Assembly (NCBI GenBank): GCA_963759125.1
Contig: CAVWXN010000003.1
Span: 25,632 to 89,631, forward strand
Source: JABDQA01 sp963759125
Lineage (GTDB): Bacteria > Desulfobacterota > Desulfobulbia > Desulfobulbales > Desulfocapsaceae
Length of the DNA stretch: 64,000 nt
Reading direction: 5' to 3'
Under the pieces are notes generated by a model. The model searched no databases, was not told where the DNA came from, and worked only from the letters and a program-made list of their open reading frames with translations. A program made the translations under genes and the position numbers. Below are positions 18,043 through 26,406 of this stretch, piece after piece; position 1 is the first letter of the stretch; each line of letters starts with the position of its first letter.

Positions 18043-19110
18043 ATGACCCGGAACATAATCGACTGCAAAAACCTTGATCGTGCGGGATTGGAATCGTTTG
18101 CCGAAACACTGGGACAACCACCTTTCAGGGGCCGACAGATTATGGCCTGGCTGTATAGGCCCGGTATCGAAAATTTCTCCCAGATGACCGATCTGGCCAA
18201 AACATTTCGTACCCTTCTGCCTGATCATGCGAGGATCTCCTGCTTCAAAGATCCTGTCACCGAGATTTCCGAAGATGGTTCAATTAAATTTGGTTTCCAG
18301 CTCGAGGACGGCCAGATAATTGAATCGGTAAATATTCCCGAGCCTGACCGCAATACCCTCTGTATTTCATCGCAGGTAGGTTGTGCCATGGAATGCCGCT
18401 TCTGTCAGACCGGAACAATCGGCTTTAAACGCAATTTGAGTCCGGCAGAAATGGTCAACCAGGTCTGCGGTGTAAGGGATTACCTGACCGGCACCAGTCA
18501 CCACCCCGAGAACAGCAAACAGACGATCTCGAATCTGGTATTTATGGGCATGGGAGAGCCGCTCAACAATATGGACAATCTGCTCACCACCATAGCCATC
18601 CTTACTGACCAGAAGGGCCTGGATATGGCCAGCAGGAGGATCACGGTGTCCACCTGCGGTATAGTCCCCAAGATGCATAGGCTCGGTGAACTCACCAGCG
18701 TAAATCTTGCCGTTTCTCTTCATGCCGTTGACAACGAAACTAGGGATGCGCTGATGCCGGTGAACAGGCGTTATCCGATTGAACAGCTTCTGCAGGCCTG
18801 CAGAGACTATCCGATCCAGAAGAGAAAGCGAATTATGATCGAGTACATCATGCTCGACGGAATCAACGATTCGGATGATGAAGCACGACGACTGGCCTCG
18901 ATACTCCGGCCAATCCCCTGCAAGATCAATCTTCTTGCCTACAACGAATGCGCAGGAATTGCTTACCGGCCCTCACCTCACGACCGTATTCTGGCCTTTC
19001 AGGATATTCTGAGAAAAGCTCATTATTCGGTGTTTATCAGAAGCAGCAGAGGCAGCGATATCGCTGCAGCCTGCGGCCAGTTGGCCGGCACTCTGACACA
19101 TTCGATCTGA
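18043..19110 (+). CDS. rlmN: 23S rRNA/tRNA adenine-C2 methyltransferase RlmN
   Basis: RlmN uses radical SAM chemistry and a methylated cysteine to methylate A2503 of 23S rRNA and A37 of some tRNAs. The 355-residue protein has the cluster triad CAMECRFC (Cys114, Cys118, Cys121). It also has the LVFMGMGEPLNN motif and the C-terminal catalytic cysteine near residue 344 in DIAAACGQL. The start codon immediately follows the stop of the preceding radical SAM gene. Confidence 0.95.
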   Translation: MTRNIIDCKNLDRAGLESFAETLGQPPFRGRQIMAWLYRPGIENFSQMTDLAKTFRTLLPDHARISCFKDPVTEISEDGSIKFGFQLEDGQIIESVNIPEPDRNTLCISSQVGCAMECRFCQTGTIGFKRNLSPAEMVNQVCGVRDYLTGTSHHPENSKQTISNLVFMGMGEPLNNMDNLLTTIAILTDQKGLDMASRRITVSTCGIVPKMHRLGELTSVNLAVSLHAVDNETRDALMPVNRRYPIEQLLQACRDYPIQKRKRIMIEYIMLDGINDSDDEARRLASILRPIPCKINLLAYNECAGIAYRPSPHDRILAFQDILRKAHYSVFIRSSRGSDIAAACGQLAGTLTHSI

Positions 19111-19118
19111 TCCGCCTC

Positions 19119-20747
19119 TCACAGGTTTCCGCCAACGATGAACAGCAGGTTGGCACATCCTATCAGAAATCCCAGTAGCGCTCCAAAAAGGTTTATGTAT
19201 TTGAATTGCTCGGCCATGATCGACAGCAGAAGCTGCTCCAGGCGCAGCAGATCGAAACTGTCGATTCGATCAGTTACTATTTTATTGAAATTGATTGATT
19301 TAACCACGCCTGGAACTTCTGAGATCAGCAATCGCGTCGTCATTTCCTTGAGAGAGCGGCATAGTCCTTCGCTGACCCCCTGAGGTATGAGGTGATCGAG
19401 CCGGCCAATCGGTTTATCCACCAGGCGTCCAACCAGGTCATCGATCATCTGGTCAATGATCTGCATGGTTTCCGGTGAGTAGATCGCGGCGGCAACACTG
19501 TGTTTGATATTTTCCTTGTAGAAACCAACGAGTTCCCCTCCTATTGCTTGTTCGAGCACCCTGTCGGCTTCGATGCTGCCGCCAGCGGTAACGTTTTTGA
19601 AGGACTCTTCTAGAAATTGAACTAATAGTTGGCTTGATTCGTTTTTGTTGAGGATGAGCAGAATTTTTTCCGAGACCAATCGGGAGACAGCGTCTATCTG
19701 TTCTGCGTCATTAAACTGCAAAAGATCAGCCAGTGGAGTTGCCAGCACAGAACCAATGCGCTCTCCCAAAGCTGCACGAACACGAATTTCTATCGTCTGA
19801 TCGTGAAAAAAATCTTCTATGTCGTCATGCTTCTCGTCCAGATAGTGACGAATTTTATCGTCGAGAAGTTCCTTGACGAGAAACCCTTTGACCATGGTTG
19901 ACATGGGGCCAAGGGTTTCTACAAACTCGTTGATTGCCTCTAACACCAAGTCAACAATTTTGTCCTTTACCTCTGGTTCTTTCAAAAGGGCCGCTGCCTG
20001 ACCGAGAAGACGTGGAGTCTGAGCGCGAACCGCCTCCAGTATATCGTCCTGGACCTGTCTCGGGAGAACATCAGAACATGCTTTTCCTGTACCGGCAAAG
20101 TTGCGGATCTCAGCAGCAATCATTGTGGTCAGGTGCTCTTTGGCAGTAGTGTTGCGCAGAATCTCAGCAAGAGCTTCAGCCAAATTCTCAAACAGTATCC
20201 CTCTCCTGTCATCCGGCAGGAGAGCTCCGATTTTTTTTGCCAGCGAAGAGTCGATCCAGCGATCCACCGCAGCTTCAATGGCCAGCCCGGTGTTTTCTGA
20301 GCGCAGGTAATTATGAATCGTTTCTTTAAGGCGATATCTAATGGTTTTTTCAGCGATATCAAAATAGCTTCGGTAAGAAGGCGGGGTTATGGTTTTCAGT
20401 GATCCCAAATCCTTTTTCATGGTCGACGATATATTACTCTCGATCAGAATCTGCAGATGTTCCTGAAAACCGTCCTTTTGGAGGGCCCGGGAGATTTCAT
20501 CGCCGGTCAATAAATGGTCCCCCACCATTTCACCGATATTGGCAGCAAGTTCATGCCGTTTCGAGGGTATGACACCTGGTGTCATGGGTATTTTCAGTCG
20601 GCTGATATGCCACGCCCTGAGTGGTCGAAAGAGCATTCTGATGGCTACCCTGTTGGTCAGATAACCGATAAATGCGCCCACCAGTGGTGGCGCGACATAG
20701 ACGAGATAAGGATATAATTCAGCGATCGATGAGTACATAAGAGACAA
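19119..20747 (-). CDS. DUF445 family membrane protein
   Basis: This 542-residue protein has the DUF445 signature near its N-terminus: GAFIGYLTNRVAIRMLFRPLRAWHI, then PMTPGVIPSKRHELAANIGEMVGDHLLT. One hydrophobic segment lies at the N-terminus and another at the C-terminus (LFGALLGFLIGCANLLFIVGG), with a long helical, probably coiled-coil-rich, middle part. It is anchored to the inner membrane; the function of the family is unknown. Its start overlaps the end of the upstream phosphatase gene by 29 bases. Confidence 0.85.
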   Translation of the reverse strand: MSLMYSSIAELYPYLVYVAPPLVGAFIGYLTNRVAIRMLFRPLRAWHISRLKIPMTPGVIPSKRHELAANIGEMVGDHLLTGDEISRALQKDGFQEHLQILIESNISSTMKKDLGSLKTITPPSYRSYFDIAEKTIRYRLKETIHNYLRSENTGLAIEAAVDRWIDSSLAKKIGALLPDDRRGILFENLAEALAEILRNTTAKEHLTTMIAAEIRNFAGTGKACSDVLPRQVQDDILEAVRAQTPRLLGQAAALLKEPEVKDKIVDLVLEAINEFVETLGPMSTMVKGFLVKELLDDKIRHYLDEKHDDIEDFFHDQTIEIRVRAALGERIGSVLATPLADLLQFNDAEQIDAVSRLVSEKILLILNKNESSQLLVQFLEESFKNVTAGGSIEADRVLEQAIGGELVGFYKENIKHSVAAAIYSPETMQIIDQMIDDLVGRLVDKPIGRLDHLIPQGVSEGLCRSLKEMTTRLLISEVPGVVKSINFNKIVTDRIDSFDLLRLEQLLLSIMAEQFKYINLFGALLGFLIGCANLLFIVGGNL

Positions 20748-21387
20748 TTTCTGAGGGCTGGTCTATGATAATGTCGGCGCCACTTTCTTCAAGTTCCTGG
20801 CGTTCCCTGAATCCCCAGGTCACACCCATACTGGTCATACCTGCTGATTTGCCGGTCCTGATGTCAACGCTTGAGTCACCGACCAGAAGACAGGTGGCAG
20901 GTTCGACGTGAAAATAATCTGCAATTGTCAAAGCGCCAGTCGGATCCGGTTTTTTCGGCAGGTTTTCACGGTTGCCGATCACCTGCCCGAACATTGAGCC
21001 GGGAAAAAATCTGGCCACAAAGAGCTGGGTAAAATCATCCGGTTTGTTGGAAAATACTGCAAGATTTACCGGATGCGCAGCCAAGGTTTTGAGCATTGTC
21101 ATGATTCCAGGATAGGGACATGAGTTTCTGTCCCAGTTTGTCTGGTAGCTCTTTTTGAATTGTCGGGCCGTCTCTGAAATTTGTGATTTATCACACCCGG
21201 CGGGAACTATGCGCTCAGCCAGGGTCATCAAACCATCTCCGACAAACCGTCGATACTTTTCCTTGGGGTGGGCCGGAAAGCCAAGAACCGCAAGCGCCGA
21301 ATTTGCCGCCTCGGCAATATCGGACAATGAATCGACCAGGGTGCCGTCCAGATCAAAAATTATAGTATTGAATCGATAGGAAACCAT
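20719..21387 (-). CDS. gph: HAD-family phosphoglycolate phosphatase-like hydrolase
   Basis: The product (222 residues) has all HAD motifs: FDLDGTLVDSL (nucleophile Asp), AVFSNKPDD (motif II), KKPDPTGAL (motif III lysine) and LLVGDSSVDIRTGKSAGM (motif IV). The alpha-helical cap between residues 20 and 90 fits the Gph/PpaX group. It probably removes phosphate from 2-phosphoglycolate, but other small sugar phosphates are possible. It lies divergently from the sdh operon. Confidence 0.82.
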   Translation of the reverse strand: MVSYRFNTIIFDLDGTLVDSLSDIAEAANSALAVLGFPAHPKEKYRRFVGDGLMTLAERIVPAGCDKSQISETARQFKKSYQTNWDRNSCPYPGIMTMLKTLAAHPVNLAVFSNKPDDFTQLFVARFFPGSMFGQVIGNRENLPKKPDPTGALTIADYFHVEPATCLLVGDSSVDIRTGKSAGMTSMGVTWGFRERQELEESGADIIIDQPSEIVSYVLIDR

Positions 21388-21542
21388 ATGCGCTCGAGAT
21401 AGTGAATGCTTGTTTAGCAGGGCTGATTCTTGCCATCAAATAATTTTATAAGTGTTTGAAAAAGAAACCTTTTCTTTTTATCTCTAATAGATAAAAATGT
21501 GTCTTTCCTCGTTCCTTACATAAACTGAAGAGGTGCTCGATC

Positions 21543-22190
21543 ATGTGGTTTGTTTCCTTTATCAAGACGTCAATCGGCAAAAAACTGGTGATGGCTACTT
21601 CTGGATTTCTACTCCTGTCATTTCTGGCCATCCATGCCTTCGGTAACGCTGCAATATACATGGGCAGCAAATATTTTCAAATCTATGCCGATACTCTTCA
21701 CGGCTTTCCTGTTCTGGTGCTAATTTTCGGAGTAGGCCTGCTATTCATCTTCATTGCCCATATAGGCGTAGGTCTGCTGCTCTTCTTTGAGAAGAGGAAA
21801 ACCGCCTCGCGTTATAACGTCCAGACCCGGGTGGTCGAGAACACCTTCGCCTCCAGGACCATGCCCTACACCGGGGCCCTGATTTTTCTTTTTCTTATCA
21901 TCCATGTCTTCGGGTTTGGCATCGCCAAACCGGAAGATGTGAAAATAAGCATGCTGGTCCAGGATTATCTCAGCGGCTTTTTCTACAGTCTCTTTTATAT
22001 ACTTTCATTTATCGCCCTGGCGATCCATCTCAATCATGGATTCTGGAGTATGCTGCAGACGTTCGGTATTAACCATCCGCGCTACAACACACTTATTTCA
22101 GCACTGACCATCGCCGTTCCAGCATTATTCCTTGTCATTTTCGGCGGTATACCGATCTATTTCATGACCGGCGGGGGTCCAGGGTATTAA
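21543..22190 (+). CDS. sdhC: Succinate dehydrogenase/fumarate reductase cytochrome b subunit (b558 type)
   Basis: This 215-residue protein has five membrane helices and evenly placed histidines (AIHAFG, AHIG, IIHVFG, AIHLNHGFW). They fit the diheme, single-subunit cytochrome b558 anchor found in Bacillus, Bacteroidota and many Desulfobacterota. It links quinone to the SdhA/SdhB head encoded next. An AGAGGTG ribosome-binding site lies before the ATG. This anchor is different in family from the one at 52999-53802. Confidence 0.9.
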   Translation: MWFVSFIKTSIGKKLVMATSGFLLLSFLAIHAFGNAAIYMGSKYFQIYADTLHGFPVLVLIFGVGLLFIFIAHIGVGLLLFFEKRKTASRYNVQTRVVENTFASRTMPYTGALIFLFLIIHVFGFGIAKPEDVKISMLVQDYLSGFFYSLFYILSFIALAIHLNHGFWSMLQTFGINHPRYNTLISALTIAVPALFLVIFGGIPIYFMTGGGPGY

Positions 22191-22250
22191 GGTTCACCAT
22201 TTAATAGTTAAAGATTCAAACTAAGTAGTCAAAACAATAAAGGTTGAAAA

Positions 22251-24179
22251 ATGGAACTGAATTCGCACATTCCATCAGGCCCCCTTGCAGAGAAATGGGA
22301 TAGCCATCGTTTTGAAAGCAAACTTGTCAATCCTGCAAATCGACGCAAATTCCGTGTCATCGTCGTAGGCACAGGCCTGGCTGGAGCGTCTGCAGCGGCA
22401 ACTCTTTCGGAACTTGGCTATAAGGTCGATGCTTTCTGTCTGCATGACAGCCCCAGGCGAGCCCATTCAATTGCTGCTCAGGGAGGCATCAACGCCGCAA
22501 AAAATTATCAGAACGACGGCGATTCTGTCTTTCGGCTCTTCTACGACACCATCAAAGGGGGAGATTTCAGAGCCCGTGAAGCAAATGTCTACAGGCTTGC
22601 CCAGGTCTCCACCGAAATCATCGATCAATGTGTGGCCCAGGGCGTTCCATTTGCCCGGGAATATGGGGGTACTCTGGCCAACAGGTCCTTTGGCGGGGCC
22701 CAGGTATCCAGGACATTTTACGCCAGGGGGCAGACCGGTCAGCAGTTGCTGCTCGGTGCCTACAGCGCACTGTCCAGACAGATTAACAGGGGCGGCGTCA
22801 CCATGTACAACCGACGTGAAATGATGGACGTGGTCGTTGTCGATGGCAGGGCTCGCGGCATAGTGGTCAGGAATATGATCACCGGTGAAATCGAATCTCA
22901 TGGTGCCGATGCCGTCCTGCTCTGCACCGGCGGCTACGGCAACGCCTACTTTCTCTCCACCAACGCAATGGCCTCTAACGTGACCGCCGCCTGGCGTGCC
23001 TGCAAGCGAGGTGCAGCCTTTGCCAATCCTAGTTTCGTTCAGATCCACCCGACCTGCATCCCGGTACACGGCGACTATCAGTCGAAGCTGACTTTGATGA
23101 GTGAGAGTTTGAGAAATGATGGCCGGGTCTGGGTACCAAAGAATAAAGATGACAAGCGTCCAGCGTCCGAAATCCCGGAAGAGGATCGGGATTATTATCT
23201 GGAGAACAAATACCCGAGTTTCGGCAATCTTGTGCCCAGGGACGTGGCCTCGAGAAACGCCAAGGAGCAGTGCGATCTTGGCAAAGGTGTGGGCTCTACC
23301 GGTCTCGCCGTCTACCTCGATTTCGGCGACGCCATCAATCGCGATGGTGCAGACGTCATTCTGAGAAAATACGGCAATCTGTTTCAGATGTATGAAAAGA
23401 TCACCGATTCAGACCCTATGGTCGAGCCAATGATGATTTACCCTGCCGTCCACTACACCATGGGTGGGCTCTGGGTAGACTACAATCTGATGACCACCAT
23501 TCCAGGCCTTTTCGCTCTCGGCGAATGCAACTTCTCAGACCATGGAGCCAACAGGCTTGGGGCCAGTGCGCTGATGCAGGGGCTGGCAGACGGTTATTTC
23601 GTCATCAGCACCTCAATCGGCCAGTATTTTGGCTCGGAAACCATCAGCCCGGTTAACACCTCGAACCCAGCCTTCAAGGAGGTCGAAAATGAGGTCGATG
23701 AGCGGCTGCAGAAATTGTTGCAGAACAGCAGCGGCGGTCCCCAGGGGAAAGTTACCGTCGACGATGTACACAAAGAGCTCGGCCGGCTGCTCTGGGACAA
23801 TTGTGGCATGGCAAGAAATCGGCAGGGATTGGAACATGCCCTCGAAGAGCTTCCCAGGGTCAAAGAAAAATTCTGGAACTCTGTCTATGTTCCTGGCGCA
23901 GCGGACGATATCAATCAATCGATAGAAAAAGCTGGCAGAGTTGCCGATTTCCTTGAATTTGGCGAATTTATGATAAGAGACGCGCTGGCTCGCGAGGAAT
24001 CCTGCGGCTGTCACCTGCGTGAAGAAAGCCAGACCGAGGAAAGCGAAGCGCTCAGAGACGACGACAACTACTCCCACGTCAGCGTCTGGGAGTACAGGGG
24101 AGATGACCAGGCTCCTGAAATGCACAAGGAATCACTTGTCTTTGAAAATGTGACACCGTCCCAGAGAAGCTATAAATAG
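22251..24179 (+). CDS. sdhA: Succinate dehydrogenase/fumarate reductase flavoprotein subunit
   Basis: The catalytic subunit (642 residues) interconverts succinate and fumarate. It has the FAD Rossmann motif VGTGLAGASAAAT (residues 39-51), the FAD-linking His72 in RAHSIAAQGGINA, and substrate-site segments around HYTMGGLWVDYN and GANRLGASALMQGLADGYF. It lies between sdhC and sdhB with short gaps. In a sulfate reducer of this kind the complex may run as part of an oxidative or propionate-linked succinate pathway; the direction cannot be told from sequence. Confidence 0.94.
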   Translation: MELNSHIPSGPLAEKWDSHRFESKLVNPANRRKFRVIVVGTGLAGASAAATLSELGYKVDAFCLHDSPRRAHSIAAQGGINAAKNYQNDGDSVFRLFYDTIKGGDFRAREANVYRLAQVSTEIIDQCVAQGVPFAREYGGTLANRSFGGAQVSRTFYARGQTGQQLLLGAYSALSRQINRGGVTMYNRREMMDVVVVDGRARGIVVRNMITGEIESHGADAVLLCTGGYGNAYFLSTNAMASNVTAAWRACKRGAAFANPSFVQIHPTCIPVHGDYQSKLTLMSESLRNDGRVWVPKNKDDKRPASEIPEEDRDYYLENKYPSFGNLVPRDVASRNAKEQCDLGKGVGSTGLAVYLDFGDAINRDGADVILRKYGNLFQMYEKITDSDPMVEPMMIYPAVHYTMGGLWVDYNLMTTIPGLFALGECNFSDHGANRLGASALMQGLADGYFVISTSIGQYFGSETISPVNTSNPAFKEVENEVDERLQKLLQNSSGGPQGKVTVDDVHKELGRLLWDNCGMARNRQGLEHALEELPRVKEKFWNSVYVPGAADDINQSIEKAGRVADFLEFGEFMIRDALAREESCGCHLREESQTEESEALRDDDNYSHVSVWEYRGDDQAPEMHKESLVFENVTPSQRSYK

Positions 24180-24210
24180 CTGATTCAGACCAAGACTCTC
24201 AGGAAACAAA

Positions 24211-24969
24211 ATGATGAGCACCATAGACCTTACATTGAAGATCTGGCGCCAGAAGAACAGCGATTCTCTTGGTGATTTTGAGACCTATATCCTCAGGGAT
24301 ATCTCCACCGATATGTCTTTTCTCGAGATGATTGACGTTCTCAACGAACAGTTGACCCGGGAAGGAAAAGATCCGGTGGCCTTTGACCATGACTGCCGAG
24401 AGGGCATCTGCGGGATGTGCGGAGCGGTAGTTGATGGAGTTGCCCACGGGCCGGACCGGGAAACGACCCTTTGTCAGCTGCATATGCGTAAATTCAAGAG
24501 CGGAGACACGATCGTTATAGAACCATTCAGGTCGCTGGCATTTCCGATCAAAAAAGACCTGCTGGTTGATCGTTCAGCCCTGGACCGTATTATTCAAGCC
24601 GGCGGCTATGTCTCGGTTAACACGGGTGGGACGGTTGACGGCAATTCCATTCCCATCGGCACAGAGACAGCCGAGCTGGCGATGGACGCTGCCGCCTGCA
24701 TTGGCTGCGGGGCCTGCGTTGCGAGTTGTCCCAATGGTGCGGCGATGCTTTTTACCGGGGCAAAAATATCCCAGCTGAGTCTGCTGCCCCAGGGCGATCC
24801 CGAGCGCAAGGAAAGAGCACGATCAATGGTAGCGCAGATGGACAAGGAAGGATTTGGTTACTGTTCCAACGAAAAGGAGTGTGAGGCAGTCTGTCCCAAA
24901 GGGATATCGATCAGAAACATTGCCCGCATGAACCGGGAATATATGAAGAGTCTGCTGCTTGGCGAATAA
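24211..24969 (+). CDS. sdhB: Succinate dehydrogenase/fumarate reductase iron-sulfur subunit
   Basis: The 252-residue subunit carries electrons from SdhA to the cytochrome b. The [2Fe-2S] ligands are in CREGICGMCG, with a later Cys in TTLCQLH. The [4Fe-4S] ligands are in CIGCGACVASCP, and the third cluster is in CEAVCPKGIS. It is the last gene of sdhCAB and is followed 25 bases later by a clear terminator. Confidence 0.94.
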   Translation: MMSTIDLTLKIWRQKNSDSLGDFETYILRDISTDMSFLEMIDVLNEQLTREGKDPVAFDHDCREGICGMCGAVVDGVAHGPDRETTLCQLHMRKFKSGDTIVIEPFRSLAFPIKKDLLVDRSALDRIIQAGGYVSVNTGGTVDGNSIPIGTETAELAMDAAACIGCGACVASCPNGAAMLFTGAKISQLSLLPQGDPERKERARSMVAQMDKEGFGYCSNEKECEAVCPKGISIRNIARMNREYMKSLLLGE

Positions 24970-24993
24970 ATTTACTGCTCTACACGGTCCCTG

Positions 24994-25042
24994 AACCTGG
25001 TCTTCTATCGCATCCAGCGGGCGGAAGGCCAGGTTTTTTTTT
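24994..25042 (+). terminator. Rho-independent terminator after sdhCAB
   Basis: AACCTGG at 24994-25000 pairs with CCAGGTT at 25029-25035, and a run of T bases follows to about 25042. The loop is long (28 bases) and may contain a minor inner helix. It lies 25 bases after the sdhB stop, as expected for the end of that operon. Confidence 0.7.
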
Positions 25043-25063
25043 GCGTAACACAGCGATGAAATA

Positions 25064-26093
25064 ATGAAGTACGATGCTGTCATAATCGGTGCCGGTCCTG
25101 GCGGGCTGCGATGTGGGTCACTGCTGGCAGGCAACGGCGTCAAAGTCCTGGTGCTGGAAAGAAATAAAAAAATCGGCAGGAAAGTATGTGCCGGCGGCAT
25201 TACCTGGGGCGGTCTTATAAACTCGTTGCCTGATACTCTGATTCAGAAAAAATTCTCCTCACAGAAAGTGAGAACCAGGTATCAAAACATTTTGGTTTGC
25301 GGTTCAGAGCCTCTGATCGCCACCGTCAACCGGTCGGAACTTGGCTTATTTATGGCTGAGCGTGCCGCAGGCTGCGGAGCTGAAATTATTTTAGGTGGCA
25401 GGGCCGAGACCATTATCGAAGACCGGGTTCGCTACACTGTCGGAGGTCGCTCATATGAGGCGCACTACGACTTTCTGGTAGGAGCTGATGGGTCCAGCTC
25501 GAAGGTAAGAAAATTCCTTGGAATTGATGCATCCGCTCCGGAGTGCGGCATAGGCATTCACTATCTGGTTTCTGACGGCGGAGACAGACATGATCTGGAA
25601 TTTCAATGCAGATTTTTTCAACAGCGGCTACAGCTGGGTCTTTCCCCATTGTCACTGTGCTTCGGTGGGCGCCTATCTGGCTGACGGAAGCATCCCACCC
25701 CTGCAGCTCAAGAAGCGACTGGACAGATGGCTGGACGACCAGAGAATTGAGCTGACCGGTGCCAGGTTTGAGGCTGATAAAATAAACATCGATTATCGTG
25801 GCTGGTCCTTCGGCCCCCGTTTTCTCATCGGTGATGCAGCTGGACTCGCCTCACCGCTGACCGGCGAAGGCATAAATCCGGCAATAGTCTCGGCTGAAGC
25901 CGTTGCCTCGAAGATCATAGATGATTCTCATGTGCCGGAGAACCTGGAACGAATCATCTCTAAACATCGTAAACATCAATCATTGAGAAAAACTGCCGGT
26001 CGGTCACGACTTCTCTCACTGGTGCTGTCAGAACTCAGTGGTCTCCTGCTGCGCACCAGGGTCATCGGCTTTGACAAATTCGAAATGGCTTGA
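25064..26093 (+). CDS. Geranylgeranyl-reductase-family FAD oxidoreductase, one frameshift
   Basis: The N-terminus has the FAD motif VIIGAGPGGLRCGSLLA, and CAGGIT follows, a mark of the geranylgeranyl reductase family. Further on are the VGADGSSSKVRK segment and, in a second frame, SGYSWVFPH and IGDAAGLASPLTGEGINPA. Deleting one T in the TTT at about 25600-25603 joins the halves as LEF-NADFFNSGYSWVFPH. The intact product would be about 342 residues. The family saturates isoprenoid chains of lipids or quinones; the substrate here is unknown. It follows the sdh terminator and precedes a small cytochrome. Confidence 0.8.
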
Positions 26094-26120
26094 CAGCAGT
26101 CAACGACAGGGGAAACCCGA

Positions 26121-26387
26121 ATGAAGAACCTCACTCAATCAGGAAAGACCTGGCTCAATGGCTTGTTCGTCGCGGCCTGCATCGGGCTGCTCATCTTTCT
26201 ATATCTGGCCCCTGAGGAGACCACCTCCCCTCTTCCCGATGATGATGTGCATCAACCATTTCATCAGATAGAAAGCAAAAAAGAGGCGGACAATTTGTGT
26301 GTGCAATGCCACAATCAGGATGGAGAGATGCCACTGCCCGACACTCACCCCGATCCCTTCAGGTGTCTGTTCTGTCACAAACGCTGA
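26121..26387 (+). CDS. Small membrane-anchored diheme cytochrome c
   Basis: The product is 88 residues. An N-terminal membrane helix (LFVAACIGLLIFLYLA) is followed by a periplasmic part with two heme-binding CxxCH motifs, CVQCH and CLFCH, plus extra histidines that could serve as distal ligands. The layout fits a small electron-carrier protein of the NapB/NrfB-like type, but no named family is certain. A good AGGGGA ribosome-binding site lies upstream. It may be co-transcribed with the flavoprotein gene 27 bases before it. Confidence 0.8.
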   Translation: MKNLTQSGKTWLNGLFVAACIGLLIFLYLAPEETTSPLPDDDVHQPFHQIESKKEADNLCVQCHNQDGEMPLPDTHPDPFRCLFCHKR

Positions 26388-26406
26388 GTGCTCAAGGTGC
26401 AGAATA

